From JBBIOU01 sp037443205 (GTDB lineage: Bacteria > Bacteroidota > Bacteroidia > Flavobacteriales_D > UBA2798): a stretch of 64,000 nucleotides of DNA. The DNA lies in NCBI GenBank assembly GCA_037443205.1, contig JBBIOU010000001.1:1-64000 (forward strand), read 5' to 3'. Position numbers and translations under genes: made by a program. The first letter of the stretch is position 1. Each line of letters opens with the position of its first letter. The notes below the pieces were generated by a model, which saw nothing but the letters and a program-made list of their open reading frames with translations, ran no database searches and was not told where the DNA came from. Shown here in pieces: positions 10,322-19,290 of this stretch.

Positions 10322-11692
10322 ATGGATAAAACACAGCAAATACATTTTATAGCAATTGGCGGAAGCGCCATGCATAATTTAGCCATTGCCTTGCAAAAAA
10401 AAGGATATACCATTACCGGTTCTGATGATGAAATTAACGAACCTTCCAGAAGCCGCCTGGCACGATATGGTTTACTACCCGAAAATACAGGGTGGTTTCC
10501 TGAAAAATTAAACCCGCGTACTGCGGCTGTCATACTGGGTATGCATGCACGCGAAGACAACCCCGAACTGAAAAAAGCCAAAGAACTAGGCATTAAAATA
10601 TACTCATACCCCGAATTTTTATTTGAACAAACCAAACATAAAAAAAGGGTTGTAATTGCCGGCAGCCATGGTAAAACAACCATCACTTCTATGATTTTAC
10701 ATGTACTCAATCATCACCACATCAACCATGATTACATGGTTGGGGCACAGTTAGAAGGATATGAATGCATGGTTGGGTTACACGAACATACCGATATTGC
10801 AATTTTAGAAGGAGACGAATATCTCTCGTCACCGGATGACAAAAGACCTAAATTTCATCTCTATCAACCACACATTGCCTTGGTGAGTGGTATAGCCTGG
10901 GACCATATCAATGTGTTTCCTACGTTTGAAATTTATTTGCAACAGTTTGCCGTATTTTTTGATTTAATTGAACAAAACGGAACGCTTATATACTATCAAA
11001 ACGATAAAGAAATAAATAATTTATTAAAAAATATAAGACCCGATATTGAAACACTTGGATATGATACTCCCCCGTATATTATTGAAAACGGCATTACTTA
11101 TCTCATAAATAACACCGAAAAAATTCCGCTTAAAATTTTCGGTACGCATAATCTGCAAAACTTGGCCGGTGCTAAATTGGTTTGTTACAAATTAGGTATA
11201 AGCCATACACAATTTTATGAAGCCATTAAAAGTTTTAAAGGCGCTTCGCGCAGATTAGAACTTGTAAAACAGAATCTTCACTCGGCATTTTACAAAGATT
11301 TTGCCCATGCCCCCAGTAAATTAAAAGCCACCATAGATGCTGTAAAATTGCAATATCCCAACCGAAAGCTTACTGCTTGTATAGAACTACATACTTTTAG
11401 CAGTTTAAACGAAAATTTTTTATCGCAATATAAAGATACAATGAATTTGGCGGATGAAGCTTATGTGTATTTTAATCCGCATACCCTTATGCATAAAAAA
11501 TTAAAACCTATTACCAAAGAACAGGTAAAAACAGCCTTTAACAGGCATGATGTTATTGTTTATAACAATACTCAGGAATTATTACTTACACTTAAAAATA
11601 AAGATTGGCACAACAATAACCTGCTGATGATGAGTTCAGGAAATTTTGATGGCATAAATTTTGACAGCCTGGCAGATGAAATAATCAAATAA
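10322..11692 (+). CDS. mpl: UDP-N-acetylmuramate:L-alanyl-gamma-D-glutamyl-meso-diaminopimelate ligase-like Mur ligase
   Basis: A 456-residue Mur ligase. The N-terminal Rossmann domain starts with HFIAIGGSAMHNLA, the Mpl/MurC-type UDP-binding loop. The ATP-binding P-loop is GSHGKTT near residue 114, and the central domain has the Mur signature LEGDEYLSS and SGIAWDHINVF. The C-terminal domain includes FAHAPSK. HxDEYD-like Mpl features and the short length favour Mpl, which reattaches recycled tripeptide to UDP-MurNAc, over MurC, which adds the first L-Ala. The enzyme is cytoplasmic. Its neighbours are not cell-wall genes, as is usual for mpl outside the dcw cluster. MurC is the main alternative. 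Confidence 0.8.
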   Translation: MDKTQQIHFIAIGGSAMHNLAIALQKKGYTITGSDDEINEPSRSRLARYGLLPENTGWFPEKLNPRTAAVILGMHAREDNPELKKAKELGIKIYSYPEFLFEQTKHKKRVVIAGSHGKTTITSMILHVLNHHHINHDYMVGAQLEGYECMVGLHEHTDIAILEGDEYLSSPDDKRPKFHLYQPHIALVSGIAWDHINVFPTFEIYLQQFAVFFDLIEQNGTLIYYQNDKEINNLLKNIRPDIETLGYDTPPYIIENGITYLINNTEKIPLKIFGTHNLQNLAGAKLVCYKLGISHTQFYEAIKSFKGASRRLELVKQNLHSAFYKDFAHAPSKLKATIDAVKLQYPNRKLTACIELHTFSSLNENFLSQYKDTMNLADEAYVYFNPHTLMHKKLKPITKEQVKTAFNRHDVIVYNNTQELLLTLKNKDWHNNNLLMMSSGNFDGINFDSLADEIIK

Positions 11693-11765
11693 AATCGTCC
11701 TTCCGTCAATCTTAACAAAAGTATAGCTACATAAATAATCGAACTTTTATAATTTTAAATACCCG

Positions 11766-12413
11766 ATGAGAATAAGAATTAATATATGGTTTCACTTTTG
11801 TGTGCTGATAAGTATGATGGCTTGCAACACATCCAAAAACAAAGAATCTGTCATTACAGCCGATACAACACGCCAAACAACCATTATAAAAGACACCACC
11901 GTTTATGCTATTGAACCCTTAGACTCACTTAGTATAGGTTTAAATAACAATATAGAAGAACTGTTTGAAGACTTTTTGTATTGCCGCGATAATGCCGATA
12001 ATGATTTTAGCTGCAAATACCATATTGCCAAAGCTATTTGTGAATATTACGGTATAAATGATTTTAAACTTAAAGACGGAAATTATATGGATTATGAACA
12101 TATAGCACCTTTTGTTATGCAATCGCAAAACTGGTTTAAGATAGGCGAAGCAAAACAACAGGATGCACTAAACCGCGCACAACAACAAGTAGAAAACGGC
12201 TTTGCCACCCTTGCATTTAGCCCTGAAAAATACGGCCATATTGTATTAATTTTACCCGGTAAATTAAAACCTGCTCCTTCGTGGAATAATTTGAAATGTC
12301 CTGATGTTGCCAGTTTTTTTATGACAAAAAACTTAGAGCCGTTTGTAAATAAATCAATGGCTTATGCGTGGTCTAAACCTGATGGAATTTTAATATACAG
12401 CAGAAAAAAATAA
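11766..12413 (+). CDS. Lipoprotein with a possible papain-like amidase/CHAP-type fold
   Basis: A 215-residue lipoprotein with lipobox LISMMAC (Cys near residue 20). A Thr/Asp-rich linker follows. The globular part has a Cys opening a helix (DFSCKYHIAKAI, Cys ~82) and a later His opening a strand (YGHIVLILPG, His ~158), followed by PDVASFF and a terminal DGILIY. Cys-helix plus GH-strand is the arrangement of NlpC/P60, CHAP and related papain-like amidases, so a peptidoglycan-directed hydrolase is a reasonable inference. No family could be named. It lies 73 bp after mpl on the same strand, which would suit a cell-wall role. Confidence 0.5.
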   Translation: MRIRINIWFHFCVLISMMACNTSKNKESVITADTTRQTTIIKDTTVYAIEPLDSLSIGLNNNIEELFEDFLYCRDNADNDFSCKYHIAKAICEYYGINDFKLKDGNYMDYEHIAPFVMQSQNWFKIGEAKQQDALNRAQQQVENGFATLAFSPEKYGHIVLILPGKLKPAPSWNNLKCPDVASFFMTKNLEPFVNKSMAYAWSKPDGILIYSRKK

Positions 12414-12470
12414 AACACTTGTCAATTTGTCATACTTTTTTTGCGGTCAGGTATTTGCTAATAACAATAC

Positions 12471-13145
12471 ATGAATAATACCGAAAAGCAAAAAATACTT
12501 TCTGCTATCATGATTCCTGTTGTTATTTCAATCATATTATGGATAATTTATTTTTTTGATTCTAAATACCAACTTAATTTATATAAATATGGTGTATTCC
12601 CTGCAAAAACGGAAAGTTTAATAGGTATAGTGTTGCACCCGTTTATACATGACTCAAAAAACGTATTGCATATTTTAAATAACACCCCTCCCTTTTTTGT
12701 ACTTTCAACGTGTTTATTTTATTTCTATCGCGAAATTGCTGTAAAAACAATTGTACTTATTTGGTTAATCAGCGGTTTTTGGTTATGGATAGCTGCTGAA
12801 AAAGCTTATCACATTGGAATAAGCGGAATTATATATGGCTTAGCTTTTTTTCTTTTTTTTAGTGGTGTTTTAAGAAAAGACAACAAGCTAATGGCCATAA
12901 CATTGCTCGTATCGTTTTTATATGGCAGTATGATTTGGGGAATTTTTCCCTATGATGAAAAAGTATCCTGGCAAGGACATTTATACGGCAGTATCATTGG
13001 TATTGTGCTGGCATATGCTTTCAGAAAACAAGGTCCGCAAAGACAAATCTATCAATATGAACTGGAAGAAGAAAATGAAATTTACGAAGAAGAATACTGG
13101 AAAGTTGATGAAGACAATTATGTACAAGAAAGAAAAATGATTTAA
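12471..13145 (+). CDS. Rhomboid family intramembrane serine protease
   Basis: A 224-residue polytopic membrane protein with about six hydrophobic segments. The rhomboid serine motif is GISG (Ser 118), preceded by a membrane helix. The partner His is in QGHLYGS (His 170). An HPFIHDSKNVLHILNN stretch matches the conserved loop 1 and N-terminal HxxxN region. The cytoplasmic tail is strongly acidic (LEEENEIYEEEYW), which is unusual. Rhomboids cut transmembrane substrates within the bilayer, and the substrate here is unknown. A second, unrelated rhomboid is at 46424. Confidence 0.85.
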   Translation: MNNTEKQKILSAIMIPVVISIILWIIYFFDSKYQLNLYKYGVFPAKTESLIGIVLHPFIHDSKNVLHILNNTPPFFVLSTCLFYFYREIAVKTIVLIWLISGFWLWIAAEKAYHIGISGIIYGLAFFLFFSGVLRKDNKLMAITLLVSFLYGSMIWGIFPYDEKVSWQGHLYGSIIGIVLAYAFRKQGPQRQIYQYELEEENEIYEEEYWKVDEDNYVQERKMI

Positions 13146-13216
13146 TAATTTTTTGTAACGGCAAACACACCAAGCAAAATAGAGTAATTAGTTGACAGTA
13201 TTATACCTAATTTGGG

Positions 13217-14320
13217 TTAAAATATTTTGTTTAATACTTTGATTTCATTTTGCCAATTGTAAAACTCAGCGGCAAGTTTTAAATTATTTTTCCAGATAGG
13301 TATCTTATCGCTGTATAATGCTTGTTTAAATATTTGTGCCATTACTGCTGCATCGTGCGAAGGTATTTGCATACCAATTTCATATTTAGCAAATACTTTA
13401 TCAATTTCGGGCAGCCTGGATGCAACTACCGGTAATCCCGCATGTATATAATCAAAAATTTTATTGGGCAAACTATATTTGTAATTCAAATGTATGGGTT
13501 TATCAAGCGTTAAACCAATATCGGCCCGATGCGTATAATGTATTAATTCCTCATAGGGCATTTTATCAATAAACAAAACTTTATGGGTTAATTGATGCGA
13601 AACACTTGCTTGTTTTAAATTTTTTATCTCTCTACCCGAACCAATAATTAATAATATTGCATGTTCTATGTATTGCATAGCCAGTAATGCCTCCATAACT
13701 CCTCTATCGGGGTCAATATAAGCCCCTTGCACCAACAATATTTTTTTATCTTCAGGCAATCCTAATTCACTGCGAGTTTTAAGGTAACTTTTTTCTGTTA
13801 ATAGCGGACAATTTCTTACAACCCAAACATCTTTTTTATACTTGTTTGAATATATCTGTGCTATACTTTCATTCACCGTATAAACAAAATCTACTTTCGG
13901 AAAAATATATTTTTCTATTTTTTCCCATACTTTCTTTTTAAAGTTTTTACCTGTAAGCCCTTCCGCTTCGGTAAAATATTCGTGCGAATCATATATAAGT
14001 TTGTTTTTCCTTTTAAATAATGAGGCCATGTAATTAGCAGGAAGTGTATCTAAATCATTGCTTAGCAGCATATCGCTTTTAGTAAAAAGCAATATAAAAA
14101 ACAAACGAACATTAAAAAAGAAATAAAATGCCGGGCCACCTTTAAACAACAAATACATTCTTTGGGTTTTGTAATTTCTGTTTAAAGGCTTACTGTCTTT
14201 AAATCTGCGACCTATTAACTTTACCTGATAACCTTTATGCGTTAAATAGGTACAAATTTTATGAACCCGCTGGTCGGATGATAAATCATTGCTAACTGAA
14301 ACTAAAATTGTTTTTTGCAT
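13217..14320 (-). CDS. GT-B glycosyltransferase (group 1/GT4-like)
   Basis: The start is set at the internal Met followed by QKTILVSVSND (14320), because this family begins with a short K-I-L-V-S-V strand. An upstream ATG at 14380 would add 20 residues with no likely role. Of about 367 residues, the N-terminal Rossmann part includes DLSSDQRVHKI, and the acceptor side has YDSHEYFTEAEG. The C-terminal donor domain has VQGAYIDPDRG, then the nucleotide-sugar site LPNKIFDYIHAGLPVVAS. This arrangement is typical of enzymes that add sugars to surface polysaccharide or lipid carriers. The gene stands alone, flanked downstream by a convergent gene and upstream by two intergenic repeats. Confidence 0.8.
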   Translation of the reverse strand: MQKTILVSVSNDLSSDQRVHKICTYLTHKGYQVKLIGRRFKDSKPLNRNYKTQRMYLLFKGGPAFYFFFNVRLFFILLFTKSDMLLSNDLDTLPANYMASLFKRKNKLIYDSHEYFTEAEGLTGKNFKKKVWEKIEKYIFPKVDFVYTVNESIAQIYSNKYKKDVWVVRNCPLLTEKSYLKTRSELGLPEDKKILLVQGAYIDPDRGVMEALLAMQYIEHAILLIIGSGREIKNLKQASVSHQLTHKVLFIDKMPYEELIHYTHRADIGLTLDKPIHLNYKYSLPNKIFDYIHAGLPVVASRLPEIDKVFAKYEIGMQIPSHDAAVMAQIFKQALYSDKIPIWKNNLKLAAEFYNWQNEIKVLNKIF

Positions 14321-14390
14321 AAAGCGTACTAAATTACACAAAATACTTGCTGTATAGTTATACATAATTAAACTGTACATATTTATCCCA

Positions 14391-14524
14391 CATTACGCAT
14401 TAACATACGTAATGTTCGCCTGATGGCGGATAACCCAAATCCCACTCGCCACCCGACACACTCAGTCCGCCTCTGGCGGAAAATTTGGATTTATTTCAAA
14501 TTTCTAATGCTGAATTTGGGTTTA
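14391..14524 (+). repeat. Intergenic repeat family A, copy 1 (three hairpins)
   Basis: A 134-bp element with one other full copy at 44561-44694, differing at 8 positions by my count. It holds three self-complementary parts: CATTACG/CGTAATG (14391-14397 and 14408-14414), CGCC-TGAT-GGCG (14417-14428) and TCCGCC-TCT-GGCGGA (14466-14480). An outer inverted pair, AACCCAAAT (14432-14440) and ATTTGGGTT (14514-14522), closes the last hairpin. The differences between copies mostly preserve pairing in the first stem. Confidence 0.75.
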
Positions 14525-14535
14525 TTGATAAACAC

Positions 14536-14608
14536 AAATGCCGCCCATATGCATACGTGCTTGCATCAGCCTGGTAAAAAATTCGGTAACTGATGACAAT
14601 TTGGGATA
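14536..14608 (+). repeat. Intergenic repeat family B, copy 1
   Basis: A 73-bp element next to family A copy 1. It begins AAATGCCGCCC, has a central CTTGCATCAGCCTG and ends TGATGACAATTTGGGAT. Related copies on the opposite strand lie at 20761-20836, 54976-55050 and 61309-61383. Together with the family A copy it fills the space between the glycosyltransferase and DUF4199 genes. Confidence 0.7.
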
Positions 14609-14629
14609 AGTTGGCAAAAGGAATAATTA

Positions 14630-15175
14630 CTATAATTTATACAAATAGGCTTTCCATGCCCAGGCAATAATTATTGCATATAACAAAGACATAAATACCA
14701 AACCTATCATACCCAGTGTAGATGCCACAAAAGGTGAATAAATAAACTGAGCTGATTGAGATGCTTTTAATACGTATTCGTCTTTCGATAATTTTAATAA
14801 TTCTTTGTCGGTATTTTTGATTTTTTCTGCATCATAAAATTGTGCGGCACGCTGGGTTGTTTCGGCAATGCGCTTTTGAGTAAAGCCGCTATCAATTTTT
14901 GCATAATACAGATAAATAAATCCCGATAACAATATTGCATACAACATACCGGGTTTAAGTGCTGTTTTTACAATATCCAGGTAGGTAATGGCAGTAGGTT
15001 GTTTTCCTTTATATACAACACGTACGGTAAAAAAAACAGCCAACAACAAAAATAAAATATTAGTAAAGATAATGGCCAAATACCATTCATCGTGTTTATT
15101 TATATTAAACAACAACATTTTTACGATAACATAAAGAGCTACAAATAATAAAGAAAAACGGAAATGGGGTGCCAT
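14630..15175 (-). CDS. DUF4199-type membrane protein
   Basis: A 181-residue integral membrane protein with four predicted helices (about residues 7-24, 30-50, 75-95 and 150-175). A soluble acidic/basic loop between helices 3 and 4 contains IAETTQRAAQFYD. The topology and loop match the DUF4199 family common in Bacteroidota, whose function is unknown. The gene begins one base after the rho stop codon on the same strand, so it is almost certainly co-transcribed and perhaps translationally coupled with rho. Confidence 0.65.
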   Translation of the reverse strand: MAPHFRFSLLFVALYVIVKMLLFNINKHDEWYLAIIFTNILFLLLAVFFTVRVVYKGKQPTAITYLDIVKTALKPGMLYAILLSGFIYLYYAKIDSGFTQKRIAETTQRAAQFYDAEKIKNTDKELLKLSKDEYVLKASQSAQFIYSPFVASTLGMIGLVFMSLLYAIIIAWAWKAYLYKL

Positions 15176-15176
15176 T

Positions 15177-16763
15177 TTAGCTATTCATAGAAAGTAAGAA
15201 CTCTTCGTTATTTTTTGTGTCTTTCATTCGGTCTTTTACAAATTCTATCGCTTCTATCGAATTCATATCGGCCAGGTGTTTGCGTAAAATCCAAACGCGC
15301 TGCAATACGTCTTTGTCTAACAACAAATCATCTCTTCGGGTGCCTGACGCAGTAATATCAATAGCCGGAAAGGTTCTTCGATTAGCTATTTTGCGGTCTA
15401 ATTGCAGTTCCATATTTCCGGTGCCTTTAAACTCTTCAAATATCACCTCATCCATTTTAGAACCTGTTTCGGTAAGTGCCGTAGCTAAAATAGTTAGCGA
15501 ACCGCCATTTTCTATGTTACGGGCCGAACCAAAAAAGCGCTTGGGTTTATGCAGTGCATTAGCATCTACCCCACCTGATAATACTTTGCCTGATGCAGGC
15601 TGTACGGTATTATATGCACGGGCTAAGCGGGTAATAGAATCCAGCAATATGCATACATCGTGACCACATTCTACCAGTCTTTTGGCTTTTTCTAATACAA
15701 TATTCGATACTTTAACATGTCTTTCAGCAGGCTCATCAAAAGTTGATGCTACAACCTCAGCATTTACACTACGGGCCATGTCAGTTACCTCTTCGGGCCT
15801 TTCGTCTATCAGCAATACAATTAAATAGGTTTCGGGGTGATTTGCAGCGATGGCATTTGCCACGTCTTTAAGTAATACGGTTTTACCGGTTTTGGGTTGC
15901 GCTACTATCATTCCGCGCTGACCTTTGCCGATAGGTGCAAACAAGTCCATGATACGGGTTGACATATTATCCTGTGCATGACCCGTAAGCTTAAATTTTT
16001 CGGTAGGAAAAAGTGGAGTTAAATATTCAAAAGGCACACGATCGCGTATAAAATCAGGCTTACGGCCATTTACACTTTCTACCTTGATAAGCGGAAAATA
16101 TTTTTCACCTTCTCTGGGCGGACGAATTGTGCCTTTTACCGTATCACCCGTTTTTAACCCATACATTTTTATTTGCGATTGTGCCACATACACATCATCG
16201 GGCGAGGCAAGATAATTATAATCAGATGAACGCAAAAAACCATAACCATCCTGCATTATCTCTAATACTCCCTCGGCAACTACCAACCCGTCCCAGTTAA
16301 AGGGAGGTTCCTCAGTTTTTTGCTGGGTTTGCTGTTTATTGACAACTTGCTCGTTGTTGTTTTGTATTGGAGTTTCTTCTTTATGGTCCTTAGCTTTTTC
16401 GTTAGGCGCAGATATTGTTGCATGAGATTCATTTTGGCTTTGCACCAAACTTTCTTCATCTAATCCGCTACTTACCCTGGATATATAATACTCCTCTTCA
16501 TCTTCTTCCTCGGCCGATGAAAATAAATTTGTTTTGATTTCATTGCCCGCATGCACCGCCTCTTCATCCAATAAGATATGATTTGTGTTATTTTGTAAAT
16601 CATTTTTTTCCTCTTTGGCTTTACGCGACTTTTTTACCTGAGGTTTTGTTTCCTCGCCCTCTGCAACTAATCCTGAATCGGGATTCTGCGGTTTACCCAA
16701 TATTACCTTTTCTGTTTTGGAAATTCTTTTTCTTTTGGGTTTTTCTTCTTTGTTTTCTTCCAT
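15177..16763 (-). CDS. rho: Transcription termination factor Rho with long disordered N-terminal insert
   Basis: A 528-residue protein; E. coli Rho has 419. Residues ~1-155 are a low-complexity, charged Lys/Glu/Gln/Asn-rich region with no fold signature. The cold-shock-type RNA-binding domain follows (GVLEIMQDGYGFLRS, YLASPDDVYVAQSQI). The RecA-type ATPase has Walker A QPKTGKTVLL near residue 289, Walker B CILLDSITRLARAYN, and the R-loop/Q-loop region KPKRFFGSARNIENGGSLTI. Rho is a hexameric RNA helicase that ends transcription. An insert of this type is characteristic of Bacteroidota Rho. The gene is divergent from lpdA across a 249-bp A/T-rich spacer. Confidence 0.97.
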   Translation of the reverse strand: MEENKEEKPKRKRISKTEKVILGKPQNPDSGLVAEGEETKPQVKKSRKAKEEKNDLQNNTNHILLDEEAVHAGNEIKTNLFSSAEEEDEEEYYISRVSSGLDEESLVQSQNESHATISAPNEKAKDHKEETPIQNNNEQVVNKQQTQQKTEEPPFNWDGLVVAEGVLEIMQDGYGFLRSSDYNYLASPDDVYVAQSQIKMYGLKTGDTVKGTIRPPREGEKYFPLIKVESVNGRKPDFIRDRVPFEYLTPLFPTEKFKLTGHAQDNMSTRIMDLFAPIGKGQRGMIVAQPKTGKTVLLKDVANAIAANHPETYLIVLLIDERPEEVTDMARSVNAEVVASTFDEPAERHVKVSNIVLEKAKRLVECGHDVCILLDSITRLARAYNTVQPASGKVLSGGVDANALHKPKRFFGSARNIENGGSLTILATALTETGSKMDEVIFEEFKGTGNMELQLDRKIANRRTFPAIDITASGTRRDDLLLDKDVLQRVWILRKHLADMNSIEAIEFVKDRMKDTKNNEEFLLSMNS

Positions 16764-17012
16764 GCTGAACGAATGCTTATGTTAGTTATTATAAAAATTG
16801 CAGTATTGCTAATATGGATTTAATGAAATAAATTTTGTGATTTTTTTATTTTGACGGGAAAGGATATATACTATCCAAACACATTGCAATATTACACATA
16901 ATATTTTAATAACAAAAAAATATTTTTTTTGAAGGATAAAAATGGTATAAAACAAAGTACTTACAAATATTTTTTACCTAATTTAGCAGCCTTAAACCCA
17001 ATTTAATGAATT

Positions 17013-18401
17013 ATGAGTTATGATGTTATTGTTCTTGGCAGCGGACCCGGTGGTTATGTAGCCGCCATACGCGCTTCGCAATTAGGCTTAAAAACTGCAG
17101 TTGTAGAACGTGAATCATTAGGTGGTATATGCCTTAACTGGGGCTGTATTCCAACCAAAGCTTTATTAAAAAGCGCTAATGTATTTGAATACATTAAACA
17201 TGCTTCTGATTACGGAATAAACATAAAAGATTCTGCTGCAGATTTTAGCGGTATGATAAAAAGAAGCAGAGATGTAGCTGCCGGTATGAGTAACGGAGTT
17301 ACTTTTTTAATGAAAAAAAACAAAATTGAGGTAATTAAAGGCGCAGGTAAAATAAAACCCGGTAAAAAAATTGATGTAACTGATGAAAACGGAAAAACTG
17401 CAACCTACGAAGCCAAACATATAATTATTGCCACCGGTGCCCGTTCGAGGGTATTGCCCAATTTACCGCAAGATGGTAAAAAAATTATTGGCTATCGCGA
17501 AGCAATGAGTTTAAAAGAGCAGCCAAAATCAATGGTAGTAGTAGGCTCCGGAGCCATTGGTGTAGAATTTGCCTATTTTTACAATGCCATAGGTACAAAA
17601 GTTACTATAGTTGAATATATGCCTAATATAGTTCCGGTAGAAGACGAAGAAGTATCCAAACAACTGGAACGCAGTTTTAAAAAACAAGGCATAGAAATTA
17701 TGACTCAATCGGAGGTGCTAAGTGTAGATACTTCAGGCAAAGGCTGTATCGTAAAAATAAAAACTGCCAAAGGCGAAGAAAAATTAGAATGTGATATAGT
17801 TTTATCGGCTGTAGGAATACAAGCAAACATTGAGAATATAGGACTGGAGGAAGTGGGCATTGTTACCGATAAAGGTAAAATAGTTGTAAATGAATACTAC
17901 CAAACCAACATACCCGGATATTATGCCATAGGCGATTGTGTGCCCGGTCAGGCCTTAGCCCATGTAGCCTCAGCCGAAGGAATAATCTGCGTAGAAAAAA
18001 TTGCCGGGCATCACCCCGAGCCTTTAGATTATAAAAACATACCCGGATGCACTTATTGCAGCCCCGAAATAGCATCGGTTGGCTATACCGAAAAACAAGC
18101 CATAGAAGCAGGATATGAACTTAAAGTCGGAAAATTTCCTTTTTCGGCATCCGGTAAAGCAAGCGCTGCTGGCGCCAAAGATGGTTTTATTAAACTTATT
18201 TTTGACGCTAAATACGGTGAACTACTGGGGGCTCATATGATAGGTGCCAACGTAACCGAAATGATTGCTGAATGTGTGGCACTGCGTAAACTCGAAACTA
18301 CAGGACACGAAATTATAAAAACAGTTCACCCCCATCCCACCATGAGCGAAGCTGTTATGGAAGCTGCCGCTGCCGCTTACGGTGAAGTAATTCATTTATA
18401 A
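17013..18401 (+). CDS. lpdA: Dihydrolipoyl dehydrogenase (E3)
   Basis: A 462-residue FAD-dependent disulfide oxidoreductase. The N-terminal FAD dinucleotide motif is VLGSGPGGYVAA. The redox-active disulfide is GGICLNWGCIPTK (Cys 40/Cys 45). The NAD motif is VVGSGAIGVEFA, the second FAD motif is YYAIGDC, and the dimer-interface catalytic His-Glu lies in TVHPHPTMSEAVMEA near the C terminus. It reoxidises dihydrolipoamide in pyruvate or 2-oxoglutarate dehydrogenase or the glycine cleavage system. No E1 or E2 gene is nearby, so the partner complex cannot be assigned. The start matches the family's usual length. Confidence 0.97.
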   Translation: MSYDVIVLGSGPGGYVAAIRASQLGLKTAVVERESLGGICLNWGCIPTKALLKSANVFEYIKHASDYGINIKDSAADFSGMIKRSRDVAAGMSNGVTFLMKKNKIEVIKGAGKIKPGKKIDVTDENGKTATYEAKHIIIATGARSRVLPNLPQDGKKIIGYREAMSLKEQPKSMVVVGSGAIGVEFAYFYNAIGTKVTIVEYMPNIVPVEDEEVSKQLERSFKKQGIEIMTQSEVLSVDTSGKGCIVKIKTAKGEEKLECDIVLSAVGIQANIENIGLEEVGIVTDKGKIVVNEYYQTNIPGYYAIGDCVPGQALAHVASAEGIICVEKIAGHHPEPLDYKNIPGCTYCSPEIASVGYTEKQAIEAGYELKVGKFPFSASGKASAAGAKDGFIKLIFDAKYGELLGAHMIGANVTEMIAECVALRKLETTGHEIIKTVHPHPTMSEAVMEAAAAAYGEVIHL

Positions 18402-18404
18402 AAT

Positions 18405-18836
18405 TTGGAAACTTTAGACAAAATTAATAATAACGATACAGAAATACCCTCCTTCCTAAAGGTATTATGTATTCTTACCTTTATTGGTTCCGGATTAGGA
18501 ATATTAACGGGTTTTTTAATTTTATTGGCATTTCCGGTGATGGAAAGAATTGCATCCCTTGCACAACTGCAAGAAGCATCCATTATGATAGGAGTAATGA
18601 CCATTATGATTAATGCGGGAACTTTGTTCGGTGCTTTATGGATGTGGAAAAAAAATGTAAAAGGTTTTTATCTTTACGTTATCGCTCAGTTGTTAAACAT
18701 GGGATCCCCATTTATTCTTAATTTAATTTACCATATTCAAATGACTAATAATTTCTTTGCATACAGCATTCCTGTTGCATTTATAGGCATGTATGCTACT
18801 AATTATAATTACCTTAAAAACCATGGAAACAATTGA
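18405..18836 (+). CDS. Small membrane protein, first of a paralogous overlapping pair (TTG start)
   Basis: A 143-residue protein with four hydrophobic segments; function not recognised. The start is the TTG at 18405. It has no ATG in a suitable position, but its first residues (M-E-T-L-D) and the following PSFLKVLCIL align with the paralog's M-E-T-I-D and PTFLKVLCIL, which supports TTG. A shared motif GxLWMWK(K/R) lies between helices 2 and 3. It begins four bases after the lpdA stop and overlaps the next gene by 14 bp, so all three are likely one transcript. Confidence 0.7.
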   Translation: METLDKINNNDTEIPSFLKVLCILTFIGSGLGILTGFLILLAFPVMERIASLAQLQEASIMIGVMTIMINAGTLFGALWMWKKNVKGFYLYVIAQLLNMGSPFILNLIYHIQMTNNFFAYSIPVAFIGMYATNYNYLKNHGNN

Positions 18837-19287
18837 CCATTTAGAAACTAATAAAGGCTTACCTACCTTTTTAAAAGTACTCTGTATTTTAAGTTATATT
18901 GGTATAGGCATAGGATTGATAGGCGGACTGATTAACATTGTCAATCATAAAAATGAACTGGCTAAGCTGGAAAGCCAGATTGAACAACTTGAAACCATAG
19001 GATTTAGTTATGACCTGTACGAAAAAACCGTAAAATACGGGCAATTACTTAACATCATTGGTTTAATAACTAATGTGGGTTGTTTATTGGGTGTAATATG
19101 GATGTGGAAACTCAAAAGAAAAGGATTTTATGTATATACTCTTTTTGAACTGACACCGGTATTTTTAACACTTATTTTTTATGGTAGTTCATTTGGTGCA
19201 TTCGGACCTATTATTTTTATGTTATCATTTTTATTTCCGGTTGCATTTGTTATAATGTATGCTACCAACCTCAAACACATGAGCTGA
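18823..19287 (+). CDS. Small membrane protein, second of a paralogous overlapping pair
   Basis: The ATG at 18823 is chosen because it makes the N terminus match the upstream paralog; an upstream frame extension to 18793 is rejected. The protein has about 154 residues with four membrane segments. The loop after helix 1 (KNELAKLESQIEQLETIGF) is helical and coiled-coil-like. It shares FLKVLCIL, the WMWKLKRKGFYVYTL turn and IMYATN with the preceding gene, so the pair arose by duplication. Similar proteins are scattered in Bacteroidota without known function. folD follows by 3 bp. Confidence 0.7.
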   Translation: METIDHLETNKGLPTFLKVLCILSYIGIGIGLIGGLINIVNHKNELAKLESQIEQLETIGFSYDLYEKTVKYGQLLNIIGLITNVGCLLGVIWMWKLKRKGFYVYTLFELTPVFLTLIFYGSSFGAFGPIIFMLSFLFPVAFVIMYATNLKHMS

Positions 19288-19290
19288 CAC

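Noticed and set aside
14391..14608. CRISPR array from the repeats A and B
   Set aside because: The units are long, not regularly spaced, and dispersed through the window without spacers or cas genes.
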